Origin: Chloroflexota bacterium
Lineage (GTDB): Bacteria; Chloroflexota; Dormibacteria; CF-121
Direction: 5' to 3'
NCBI GenBank assembly: GCA_005880605.1
Contig: VBIS01000099.1
Coordinates: forward strand, 1-14,403
Length of the DNA: 14,403 nt
The notes below the pieces were generated by a model. That model was not told where the DNA came from, ran no database searches, and worked only from the letters and a program-made list of their open reading frames with translations. Shown here in pieces: positions 6,765 through 14,009 of this stretch (positions are counted from its first letter, which is position 1; each line of letters starts with the position of its first letter). Made by a program: the position numbers and the translations under genes.

Positions 6765-7726
6765 GTACCGAACGACCCGCACTCTCTAACGTCGCGATCC
6801 TGCTTGGTGGCGGTGTGCGGGAAGCGCTGATGGCGCAATCGGTGCTGCGTGCCTGCGAGGGCGCGACGGTGTTTGCGTCGGCGGACGCCGTCGGCAGCGT
6901 GCTCGGACTTCCATCGGTCGGCCGGGCGTCCGTCTTTGATGATTCGCCAGGGGAACTCCTTCGAGTCTTTCGGCGCTTGCGAGCGGGGCCGGTTGGGACC
7001 GTCGTCGTTCCCTACCCGGCCCGGTACATCCATTTAGCGATGGCCTACTTCTCCGCGGTGCCACGCCGTCTGGTGGCGGCCGGCGCCCACGATTGGGTGG
7101 CGACGGAGCGAGTGCCGGCCAGGAAAGGTCTGCACCCGGCTGAGGCCAACTGGCGCCTGGCGGCGGTCGCCAGTCAGCGGCCCGTACTGGCACCGGGCGA
7201 ACCGCCCAGCCTTCGACCGCCGGAGGCGGTGCGAACGCAGGCCATCGCGCGCTGGCCGGCCTTCATCGGCAGCGGCCATCATCCCCTGATCCTGATTCCG
7301 GGTGGTGGCGGCTGGTCATCTCATCGCCGCGAGCCGAGCTGGCCGGCCGAACGCTTTGCCGTGGTGGCCAACCAATCGATGGCGGAACGCATCGTCATCC
7401 TGAGCGGGGCGGGCGATCAACACGCCGTCCGGGAGACGCGCGCGAGCATCGCCAAGCCCACGCTTACGCTCAAACTCGCCGACATGACGGTCGACGAGGT
7501 CGCGGTGCTGAGCGAGCTCAGCCTTGGTGTGGTCGGGCACGATGGGGATGCGCTCCATGTCGCGGCCGCCGCCGGGGCCCGCGTGCTCGCCACCGCCCGC
7601 AAGCCCGACATCCCGCCAATGGGCGACCGCGTCGTCACCCTCTGGGCCGACGATTTCGAACGGTTCCCGGCTCGGCGGGTGCTGGAGGCCCTCTCGAGGC
7701 AGGCGCGGATCGATACGTACGCCTGA
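6761..7726 (+). CDS. GT9 (heptosyltransferase-family) glycosyltransferase-like protein
   Basis: The 321-residue product resembles family GT9, the inverting GT-B fold of LPS heptosyltransferases. The best evidence is the C-terminal half: LILIPGGGGWSS (176-187), SWPAERFAVVA (193-203), IVILSGAGD (211-219), then LADMTVDEVAVLSELSLGVVGHDGDALHVAAAAGA, which matches the family's sugar-nucleotide end (usually DSGPMHLAAA, here DGDALH at 261-266). The N-terminal loop after the first strand reads GGGVREALMA; the usual GGxGD aspartate is missing, so substrate or activity may differ. ADP-heptose is not implied, because no heptose or LPS genes are seen here. Its ATG overlaps the mreB-like stop (ATGA), so translational coupling is likely. 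Family assignment is fairly sure; the substrate is unknown. Confidence 0.8.
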   Translation: MSTERPALSNVAILLGGGVREALMAQSVLRACEGATVFASADAVGSVLGLPSVGRASVFDDSPGELLRVFRRLRAGPVGTVVVPYPARYIHLAMAYFSAVPRRLVAAGAHDWVATERVPARKGLHPAEANWRLAAVASQRPVLAPGEPPSLRPPEAVRTQAIARWPAFIGSGHHPLILIPGGGGWSSHRREPSWPAERFAVVANQSMAERIVILSGAGDQHAVRETRASIAKPTLTLKLADMTVDEVAVLSELSLGVVGHDGDALHVAAAAGARVLATARKPDIPPMGDRVVTLWADDFERFPARRVLEALSRQARIDTYA

Positions 7727-7748
7727 ACCCGCCGGCTCCGGCCACAGG

Positions 7749-8801
7749 CTGCGCGTCGCCCTGGACACCAGGGCACTTCGCGAGCGCGAGGCTACCGGTG
7801 TCGGCCGCTACATCCAGGCGCTGATCGGGGCGTTCCGCGAGAGCCACGGCGTCGACCTCACCCTCTATCCGAACCGCGGGCCTCGCGTGGTTGGGCCGCA
7901 GCTTGTGATGCCGCTACGGATGCGAGGCGAAGGCGTGCAGCTGGTCCATGGTCCCGCCAATTCGCTGCCGTTGCTCGGCTTCGGTCTTCCTGGGGTGGTG
8001 ACGATTCACGATCTCGCTATCTACGATCATCCGGAATGGTTTCCCGCGGGCCAGTGGTTCGCGACGAGGGTGGTCGTGCCGCAATCGGTACGCCGCGCCC
8101 GGGCCATCATCTGTCCCTCGATCGCAACCAGTAAGGCGCTGGTGCGGCACTTCCAGGTAGACCCGCAGCGATGCCGCGTGATTCCGCACGGGGTCGAGGC
8201 CGAGTTCAGCCTTCCGGCCTCACCTGCGATTCGTGCCGATCTGAGGACTCGCTACGCGCTGCCCGAGCGCTATCTGTTGCAAGTCGGCACGGTGCAACCG
8301 CGCAAGAACTACCTCACCAGCCTGCGCGCGCTGGCGCGCATCCCCCCCGAGCGGCGGCTGCCGCTGATCGTCGTCGGCGGCTTTGGCTGGAACTATGGCG
8401 ACGTCGTAGACGCGGTGCGCGATCTTGACCTGGACCAGTGGGTGCGATTCGTCGGGTATGCGCAGATCGAAGAGCTGCCCGGCCTCTACCAGATGGCGCA
8501 GGCGGTTCTCTTTCCCTCGCTCGATGAGGGATTCGGGCTGCCCGTGCTGGAGGCCTTCGCGGCCGGCACGCCCGTCGTCGCCTCCAGTGCCGGCGCCATC
8601 CCCGAAGTCGCTGGTGATGCGGCACTGCTCAATGTGCCCACCGACGACGAGGCGCTGGCGGGCAACCTCGTGCGACTGCTGACCGATGGCGCCCTCCGCG
8701 ATCGGCAGGTCGCGGCCGGGCGGGCCCGCGCCGCCCTTTATACCTGGTCAGCGAGTGCCGCGGCGCATCGCGCCGTCTACGAGTCGGTCGTCAGCGGCTG
8801 A
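7749..8801 (+). CDS. GT4-family glycosyltransferase, apparent CTG start
   Basis: A retaining GT-B glycosyltransferase of about 350 residues, probably adding a hexose or mannose to a growing surface glycan. Motifs are the acceptor loop TGVGRY (16-21), VTIHDLA (84-90), VIPHGVEAEF (144-153), QVGTVQPRKN with the phosphate-binding Lys (178-187), FVGYAQIEELPGLY, and the E-x7-E motif with Glu260 and Glu268 in DEGFGLPVLEAF. The product should begin (M)RVALDTRAL as family members do, but the codon there is CTG (7749-7751). No in-frame ATG, GTG or TTG occurs between the end of the preceding gene (7726) and this point; the nearest in-frame starts lie deep inside that gene and would add a meaningless leader. 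Its 3' end overlaps the opposite-strand gene by 25 bases. Confidence 0.92.
   Translation: MRVALDTRALREREATGVGRYIQALIGAFRESHGVDLTLYPNRGPRVVGPQLVMPLRMRGEGVQLVHGPANSLPLLGFGLPGVVTIHDLAIYDHPEWFPAGQWFATRVVVPQSVRRARAIICPSIATSKALVRHFQVDPQRCRVIPHGVEAEFSLPASPAIRADLRTRYALPERYLLQVGTVQPRKNYLTSLRALARIPPERRLPLIVVGGFGWNYGDVVDAVRDLDLDQWVRFVGYAQIEELPGLYQMAQAVLFPSLDEGFGLPVLEAFAAGTPVVASSAGAIPEVAGDAALLNVPTDDEALAGNLVRLLTDGALRDRQVAAGRARAALYTWSASAAAHRAVYESVVSG
8777..8801. other. Tail-to-tail overlap of convergent genes
   Basis: The forward GT4 (stop TGA 8799-8801) and the reverse GT4 (stop TAG, reverse complement of 8777-8779) share 25 bases. There is no room for an intergenic terminator and no hairpin followed by a T-run is visible, so transcripts from both sides probably run into each other. 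Confidence 0.8.
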
Positions 8802-9775
8802 CCCTGACGGGCCACGCCGTCGAGCACGCTCCAGGTCTTGGTGGCGGCCGCCTCCCAGGTGAAATCGGCGCTGCGGGTCGCGCCCGCCACAATCAGCCGG
8901 CGCTGAAGCGCGGGGTCGTGGGCCAACTCGAGCATGGCCTGGCTCCAGGCGCCGGCATCATCGGGGCTCAAGAGAATGCCTGCGGTGCCGATGATCTCCG
9001 GCAGCGCGCCGGCGGTCGATCCGATGACGGCCGTGTCGCAGCGCATCGCTTCGAGCGCCGGAAAGCCGAAGCCTTCGAAGCGCGACGGCAAGGTCAGGGC
9101 GATGGCACCCGGCTCGGCCTCGAGGCCGCGGCGCCGCGCCTCGTCGAACGCGCGGCGCAACATGCCCAGGTTCTTGCGTGGGTGGTTTCGGCCAACATAA
9201 AGAAAGTACGCACCACCGATCCCAAGTCGTCGCAGGACCTCGTCCACTTTGGCCGGGTCCTGTGGCTGCATCCGCAGGTCGACACCCGAGTGCACCACGC
9301 TTATGCGCCCACCCGGCACGCCGTAGAAGCGAGCGAGGTCATCGGCTGTGGATTTGGACACGGCGATCAGCCGGTTGGCGCGTCGCGCGGCGTATCGCGT
9401 CGTCGCTTCCAGGTACCAGCGGGCGCTGCGTGAGTAGGCGTGGGGCTCGCGACGGTGCCCGACGTCGTGGATGGTGACCACGGATTTCAGGCCAAGGGCG
9501 AAGGGCAAGACATGGCTCGGGATAAAGCTCACGTCTGGCCGCTCGCGACGGAGCGCCTGCCGCAACCGCCAGTGGGTCCACGCCCGCGGAAAGGGAATGC
9601 CGCGCCACTCGACACCGGCCGGCAGCCAGGGGGGCGCGTCGACCGCGTTGGCGTAGACGCGCATTTCGCGGGCTCCTCGCGATGCCGCCAGCGCCTCGAT
9701 AATGCTCCGCGCGTAAACCTCTGTCCCAGTCGCCAGCCGGCGAGTGGCTGGCGTTCCATCGATGCCGACGATCAC
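8777..9775 (-). CDS. GT4-family glycosyltransferase with internal in-frame deletion
   Basis: Recognisable GT4 protein of 332 residues on the opposite strand. It has VGIDGTPATRRLATGTEVY (3-21), SVVTIHDVGH (98-107), LIAVSKSTADDL, VVHSGVD (160-166), YVGRNHPRKN (193-202) and E-x7-E (Glu234, Glu242 in EGFGFPALE). Between RKN and EGFG it has 31 residues, while the two other GT4 proteins of this cluster have 72 and 74. About 41 residues are missing near residues 219-224 (about 9101-9124): the two middle strands of the C-terminal Rossmann domain and the helix before the last strand, a region that normally holds the donor's base. The frame is intact. The protein may be inactive, altered, or an assembly artefact. 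The GTG start is the first possible one, since an in-frame TGA lies five codons upstream. Confidence 0.82.
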   Translation of the reverse strand: MIVGIDGTPATRRLATGTEVYARSIIEALAASRGAREMRVYANAVDAPPWLPAGVEWRGIPFPRAWTHWRLRQALRRERPDVSFIPSHVLPFALGLKSVVTIHDVGHRREPHAYSRSARWYLEATTRYAARRANRLIAVSKSTADDLARFYGVPGGRISVVHSGVDLRMQPQDPAKVDEVLRRLGIGGAYFLYVGRNHPRKNLGMLRRAFDEARRRGLEAEPGAIALTLPSRFEGFGFPALEAMRCDTAVIGSTAGALPEIIGTAGILLSPDDAGAWSQAMLELAHDPALQRRLIVAGATRSADFTWEAAATKTWSVLDGVARQGQPLTTDS

Positions 9776-9843
9776 CGTTGCACCCCGTCACGCGCGAACC
9801 TGCGGCTCGCCCTGCGGGCTCGCTGTTCTGCTAACTTGCGGCA
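9776..9843. other. Divergent intergenic region
   Basis: This 68-base gap is the longest noncoding stretch in the window. It separates the reverse GT4 from the next forward GT4 and must carry promoters for both if neither is read from further away. I see no convincing -35/-10 pair on either strand. It contains an imperfect direct repeat, TGCGGCTCGC (9801-9810) and TGCGGGCTCGC (9813-9823), of unknown meaning. Confidence 0.45.
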
Positions 9844-10989
9844 GTGGCTGGCAGCAATTCGGTGCCGGAAGGAATCGCGGTTGATCTCCTGTTTGCGGCG
9901 AAGCCCTTTACCGGGCTCGAGCACCATGCGCTCCACATTCTTCGGGGGCTGCACAAGGTCGGCGCCTCGGTCGACGTCCTCGCGCCGGCCGATGTGATCC
10001 CCGATCTGGGCGACGCCGCCGACGGGCACTGTCTCGTGCCCTTTCCGGCGGTGCCGCGCGGCCTGCGGCTGGGTCGGGAGCAGTGGTCGTTGCCCTGGCG
10101 CTTCGGGCGCAACCCACGCGCGCTCAGGCTGTTGCATTCGGTACTCGGTGTTGCACCGATGCTCAGCGGCGTTCCGCTGGCCCTGAGCGTGCCCGACCTT
10201 GCCTATCGGGTCCGCCCCGAGGACATGCATCCACGCGCCCGCTGGTACTTCGCGACGCTGGGCCCGCGGAGCATTCGCCGAGCGCGGCGGGTCATGGTCT
10301 CGTCCCAGGCGGTCAGCCGGCAGCTCATCGACCTGTACCATATCGCGCCGGACCGGGTGGCCTACGTCCCGCTAGCCGCGGATCCGATCTTTACCCCACA
10401 GCCGGCGAACGAGGTGGCAAGGACACGAATGCAGTTCGGACTGCCCGAGCACTACATCCTCTATGTGGGAACCATCGATCCGCGCAAGGACCTCGGGCGG
10501 TTGCGGGCCGCGTACGAGCTGCTGCCGCCCGACCTCACCGACGACTCAGCGCTGGTCTTTGTCGGCCGGACCAACCATGGCGCGGACCGCCTCGCCCGCG
10601 AGCTTCGCAAGGCGGGACCGCGTGGCCACGTCATCGGGCTCGATTATGTTCCCCGCGAGATGCTACCGGCCCTCTACAGCGGTGCCTCGATCTTCGTCTA
10701 CCCGTCCCGCTACGAAGGCTTTGGCCTGCCGGTGCTGGAAGCGATGTCATGCGGCGCGCCGGTGATCGTCTCGTCGGCCGACGCGCTCGCGGAGCTGGTC
10801 GATGATGCGGGGATCGTGCTGCGGACGGAAAGCGTCGAGGAGCTCACGCAGGCCATGGAACGGCTACTTCGCTTCGATGCGGAGCAACGGCGGCTGCGGA
10901 ATGCCGGACTCACACGGTCGAAAGTGTTCAGCGTCGAGCGGCTCGGCCGCGAGACCGCGGAGGTCTACCGGCAGGCGCTCGCCGCGTGA
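9844..10989 (+). CDS. GT4-family glycosyltransferase
   Basis: A 381-residue GT-B fold enzyme of family GT4, likely cytoplasmic or membrane-peripheral, adding a sugar from a nucleotide donor to a surface glycan. The N-terminal domain has TGLEHHALHILRGL (acceptor side) and LALSVPDLAYRVRPEDMHP. The C-terminal domain has VMVSSQAVSRQLIDLY, YVPLAADPIF, ILYVGTIDPRKDLG (phosphate binding), ALVFVG, IGLDYVPREMLPALYSGASIFVYPSRY and the E-x7-E pair Glu291/Glu299 in EGFGLPVLE. All expected strands are present, unlike in the reverse-strand neighbour. GTG at 9844 is the first usable start because an in-frame TAA lies at 9832-9834. No Shine-Dalgarno is visible, and GTG at 9862 is an alternative closer to the conserved core. 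Its stop overlaps the next gene by four bases (GTGA). Confidence 0.93.
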   Translation: MAGSNSVPEGIAVDLLFAAKPFTGLEHHALHILRGLHKVGASVDVLAPADVIPDLGDAADGHCLVPFPAVPRGLRLGREQWSLPWRFGRNPRALRLLHSVLGVAPMLSGVPLALSVPDLAYRVRPEDMHPRARWYFATLGPRSIRRARRVMVSSQAVSRQLIDLYHIAPDRVAYVPLAADPIFTPQPANEVARTRMQFGLPEHYILYVGTIDPRKDLGRLRAAYELLPPDLTDDSALVFVGRTNHGADRLARELRKAGPRGHVIGLDYVPREMLPALYSGASIFVYPSRYEGFGLPVLEAMSCGAPVIVSSADALAELVDDAGIVLRTESVEELTQAMERLLRFDAEQRRLRNAGLTRSKVFSVERLGRETAEVYRQALAA

Positions 10990-11735
10990 CGCGGTTCACG
11001 CTCCTGGGGGTACCGGTCGATGCCCTGACGGAGGCCGAGGCGGTGGATTGGGTGGCGCGTGCCATCGCGGACGGGCGTCCGCGCTTTGTAATCAGCGTCA
11101 ACCCGGAGCGGATCATGCATGCGGGGCGCGACCCCGCCTTTGCGGCGGTGCTCCGCCAGGCCGACCTGGCGCTGGCTGACGGGGCGGGCGTTCTCTGGGC
11201 CGCGCGCCGGCTCGGCCATCCGCTGCCCGGCCGGATCGCGGGGGTCGACTTCGTCAAGGCGCTCGCGGCGCGCGGCGCCACCGCCGGCTGGCGGTTCTTC
11301 TTCCTGGGGGGCGCCGCCGGGGTAGCCGAGACGGCCGGTCGCGTGCTGCGCGATGCCTATCCTGGCTTCATCCTGGCGGGCGCGCAGCCCGGCTCGCCCG
11401 ACCCTGTGTCGGACGCCACTACCACCGAAGCGGTCCGCTCCAGCCGGGCCCAGGTGCTGCTCCTCGCCTACGGCGCCGCGGCCGAGGAGGCCTGGCTGGC
11501 GCGCAACCTGGAGCACTCGGGCGCGATCATTGGCCTGGGGGTGGGGGGCGCGTTCGACTTCATCTCGGGCCGAGCCCGCCGGGCGCCACCCTGGATGCGC
11601 GAGCACGGGCTGGAATGGCTCCATCGGCTCGGCCGCCAGCCCTGGCGATGGCGCCGGATGCTGGCGCTGCCACGCTTCGTGGTGCTGGTGCTCATCGAGC
11701 GCCGGCGCGGCCGTCCGGCCGAAGGAAGTCCGTGA
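10986..11735 (+). CDS. WecG/TagA/CpsF-family (GT26) glycosyltransferase
   Basis: Family members transfer N-acetylmannosamine or a related sugar to a polyprenyl-diphosphate-linked sugar at the inner membrane face, for teichoic acid, enterobacterial common antigen or exopolysaccharide. The 249 residues cover the whole family. They include VISVNPERIMHA (35-46), the ADG motif with the expected catalytic Asp65, PGRIAGVDFV, the FFLGGAAGVAETA loop, VGGAFDFISGRARRAPPWM and the C-terminal membrane-binding part LEWLHRLGRQPWRWRRM. Two deviations are Ser37 at the usual Thr position and GAAAEE (163-168) where family members carry GxPxQE, so the conserved Gln is Glu. GTG overlaps the preceding stop. The family is clear; the sugar is unknown and the altered motif makes catalysis less certain. 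Confidence 0.93.
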   Translation: MTRFTLLGVPVDALTEAEAVDWVARAIADGRPRFVISVNPERIMHAGRDPAFAAVLRQADLALADGAGVLWAARRLGHPLPGRIAGVDFVKALAARGATAGWRFFFLGGAAGVAETAGRVLRDAYPGFILAGAQPGSPDPVSDATTTEAVRSSRAQVLLLAYGAAAEEAWLARNLEHSGAIIGLGVGGAFDFISGRARRAPPWMREHGLEWLHRLGRQPWRWRRMLALPRFVVLVLIERRRGRPAEGSP

Positions 11736-11757
11736 CGGGGCCGTTACTCTCCTGACC

Positions 11758-13293
11758 GTGATCGCCGCCTGGCTTCGCCGCGTCACCAGTACGGTCCTGC
11801 TCCGCTCGCTCCTCTTTACGGCGGTCTTCAGCCTGGCCGCGGTGCCCCCGCTGGACCCGGATTTGTGGTGGCACCTGGCCAATGGACGGCTGATCCTGAC
11901 AACGGCGTCCATTCCCCATCTGGATGTCTACTCGTTCAGCGCCGCCGGCCAACCCTGGGTGATGCACGAATGGTTGGCCGATCTTTCGATGTATTGGCTC
12001 TACCAGCTTGGCGGGCTGCCCGTAATGGTCGCCGTCTTTGCTGGGGTCGTGACGGCGTCCGCGGTTTGCCTTTACCTGCTCCTTCGGCAGACCGGCCTGG
12101 CGGCGAGCGCGGCCGCGGCCCTGACCCTGGTGGGCGTCCTCGCCGGCTCGACGGCCTGGGGGGCTCGACCCCAGCTCCTCAACGTGCTGTTGTGCGGCCT
12201 GCTCCTGCTTGGTCTCATGCGGTACCGAAGCGGCCGGCTCTCCGTCTTCGTGCTGCCTCCCTTCATCTGGTTGTGGGCGAACCTGCACTCCGCGTTTCTG
12301 GTGGGCGTCATCATCAGCCTGCTCTTCCTCGCCGGTGAAGTCTTCGACAGCTGGCGATCGCACCCGGATGCGATGCCAAGGCGCCGCCTGGTGGCGCTGG
12401 GCTGGGGGATCGTCGCCGGCGCCGGGCTGGCCTTCGTCAATCCGTTCGGTTTTCAAACCGTCATCTTTTCCCTGGGAACGCTGACCTCGCCGTTGATTCA
12501 GAACAACATTCAGGAGTGGGCCTCGCCCGACTTTCATTCGCTGGCCGGAATGATGTTCGAGGGATTGGTCTTCCTTCTCCTGGTCGGCCTGGCGACGGGC
12601 CGGGTCAAGGCCCGCACCAGCGAGTGGCTGATCGCCTTTGCGCTCCTCTATCTCGCGCTCGCCTCGCAGCGACATGTGCCGCTCTTTGTGCTCGGGGCCG
12701 CGCCGCTGATCGGGCGATGCGCCCAGGCGCTGCTCGGACTTCTGGCGGGCATGCTGCCGCCGGTGCACGATCGGCCCGCGGCGCAGGCGGCCCTGCGTTG
12801 GGCGCCGCCGCGGCCCAACCGTCCCGGCGTCGCGCTCGGGGCCATCAACCTGGTCCTGCTGATCGTGGTCGGGGCCGGCATGGTGGGCTACCGGGCGCTT
12901 CCCAACCTCCAGTCCGGCCGCGAGGCGCGGGCCATCAGCGCCGCTCTCCCGGTCGAGGCGACCGACGCCCTCCAGGCGCTCGGCCGGCCGGTGCGGGTCT
13001 TCAACTATTACGACTACGGCGGTTACCTGGTTTGGCGCCTCTTCCCCCACGGCGGGCGGGTCTTCATCGATGGCCGGGTTGAGGTCTACGGGTCGGAGGT
13101 CTTCAGCCGCTACCTGCAGGTCAGTTACATGGCGGCGGCCTGGCCCGATGTGATCGCGCAGGCTCATCCCGACGCGATCATCCTGCCCAACGGTCATCCC
13201 CTGACGGGCATCCTTCGGCACGACGCGGCCTGGCAGGTCCTTCGCCAGGACCCGGTGGCCACGGTCTTCACCCGAGTAGGCTTCGCACCATGA
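11758..13293 (+). CDS. Multi-span membrane protein, GT-C-like
   Basis: About 511 residues with some ten or eleven hydrophobic segments (roughly 12-31, 87-109, 115-132, 138-154, 162-196 as two, 211-228, 264-280, 288-303, 306-332 and 357-377), then a soluble C-terminal domain of about 130 residues. After the first span comes DPDLWWHLANG (33-43), then VMHEWLADL (68-76), NPFG (228-231), and in the tail FNYYDYGGYLVW (415-426) and FIDGRVEVYG (436-445). This layout, with an acidic motif in the first outer loop, fits the GT-C superfamily, which uses polyprenyl-phosphate sugars outside the membrane; I recognise the type but know no characterised member. The GTG at 11758 is chosen because it starts just before the first span and 22 bases after the GT26 stop; no Shine-Dalgarno is seen. 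The next gene, a GT2, overlaps its stop and may supply its donor. Confidence 0.8.
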   Translation: MIAAWLRRVTSTVLLRSLLFTAVFSLAAVPPLDPDLWWHLANGRLILTTASIPHLDVYSFSAAGQPWVMHEWLADLSMYWLYQLGGLPVMVAVFAGVVTASAVCLYLLLRQTGLAASAAAALTLVGVLAGSTAWGARPQLLNVLLCGLLLLGLMRYRSGRLSVFVLPPFIWLWANLHSAFLVGVIISLLFLAGEVFDSWRSHPDAMPRRRLVALGWGIVAGAGLAFVNPFGFQTVIFSLGTLTSPLIQNNIQEWASPDFHSLAGMMFEGLVFLLLVGLATGRVKARTSEWLIAFALLYLALASQRHVPLFVLGAAPLIGRCAQALLGLLAGMLPPVHDRPAAQAALRWAPPRPNRPGVALGAINLVLLIVVGAGMVGYRALPNLQSGREARAISAALPVEATDALQALGRPVRVFNYYDYGGYLVWRLFPHGGRVFIDGRVEVYGSEVFSRYLQVSYMAAAWPDVIAQAHPDAIILPNGHPLTGILRHDAAWQVLRQDPVATVFTRVGFAP

Positions 13294-14009
13294 GCCTGGC
13301 CTCCGCGGTCGAGATCAGCGCCGTGATGCCCGCCTTCAACGAGGAGGCCAACCTGGAGCAGTCGGTGGGACGGATGGCCGCCGCGCTTGGCGCTCAGGCG
13401 CGGGCCTTCGAGGTCATCGTCGTCGATGACGGCAGCCGGGACGGAACGGCCGCGCTGCTGGAGCGGCTCAAGGCGATCCATCCCAGCCTGCGGGTCGTGC
13501 GCCATCCCGTCAACCGCGGCTACGGCGCCGCCCTGCGATCCGGTTTTGCGGCGGCTCACTATCCGTGGGTCTTCCTGATGGATGCCGACAACCAGTTCGA
13601 TCCGTCCGACGTGACGGCGCTGCTGGCCCGGGCGGCGGATGCCGACATCGTCGCCGGTTATCGCAAGCAGCGCCGCGACCCGCTACCGCGGCGGCTGAAC
13701 GCCTGGGCATTCTTTACGCTGGTCGCCATCTTGTTTGGCCGCCTGGCTCGGGATGTCAACTGCGCCTTCAAGCTGATGCGCCGCGATCTGCTGGCTCGCA
13801 TGGAGTTGCACTCCGAGGGAGCCTTGATCAATACCGAGGTCTTTGTGTTGGCGCGCCAGCTTCACGCACGCGTGGTGGAGGTGCCGATCCAGCATTACCC
13901 CCGGACCTCGGGCCGCCAGACCGGGGCCAACCTGCGCGTCGTCCTGCGGGCTTTCACCGAGCTGCTCGCCTTCAAGGCCGAGATGCGGAAGGTGGAGAAA
14001 GCGGCGTGA
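13290..14009 (+). CDS. GT2 glycosyltransferase, polyprenyl-phosphate-sugar synthase type
   Basis: A 239-residue GT-A fold enzyme resembling dolichol-phosphate mannose synthase (DPM1-like), which moves a sugar from a nucleotide donor onto a polyprenyl phosphate at the cytoplasmic face. Motifs in order are SAVMPAFNEEANL (10-22), VIVVDDGSRDGT (42-53), NRGYGAALRSGF (75-86), the metal-binding DAD (98-100) in MDADNQFDP, RDVNCAFKLMRRD (154-166), and HYPRTSGRQTG (202-212). There is no C-terminal membrane anchor, so it is probably peripheral. ATG overlaps the stop of the GT-C-like gene (ATGA) and its own stop overlaps the next GT2 (GTGA), suggesting coupled translation and a shared pathway. Whether the sugar is mannose or glucose cannot be read from the sequence. 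Confidence 0.93.
   Translation: MSLASAVEISAVMPAFNEEANLEQSVGRMAAALGAQARAFEVIVVDDGSRDGTAALLERLKAIHPSLRVVRHPVNRGYGAALRSGFAAAHYPWVFLMDADNQFDPSDVTALLARAADADIVAGYRKQRRDPLPRRLNAWAFFTLVAILFGRLARDVNCAFKLMRRDLLARMELHSEGALINTEVFVLARQLHARVVEVPIQHYPRTSGRQTGANLRVVLRAFTELLAFKAEMRKVEKAA

Noticed and set aside
8777..8801. Bidirectional terminator between the convergent GT4 genes
   Set aside because: The genes overlap and no stem followed by a T-run is visible.
9116..9127. Palindrome GGCCTCGAGGCC as a regulatory operator
   Set aside because: It lies inside coding sequence in a very GC-rich stretch and is short enough to occur by chance; kept only as a possible cause of the deletion.
9776..9843. Promoter pair in the divergent gap
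   Set aside because: The best -10-like string (TAACTT at 9832-9837) lacks a matching -35 and overlaps the start region; not strong enough to call.
11353..11757. Upstream extension of the membrane protein inside the GT26 gene
   Set aside because: The extension has the composition of an out-of-frame shadow of the GT26 gene; the first membrane span follows directly on the GTG at 11758.
11692..13221. Long open frame on the reverse strand opposite the membrane protein
   Set aside because: Gln/Arg/His/Asp-rich antisense product with no family resemblance; its length follows from the scarcity of stop codons at high GC.
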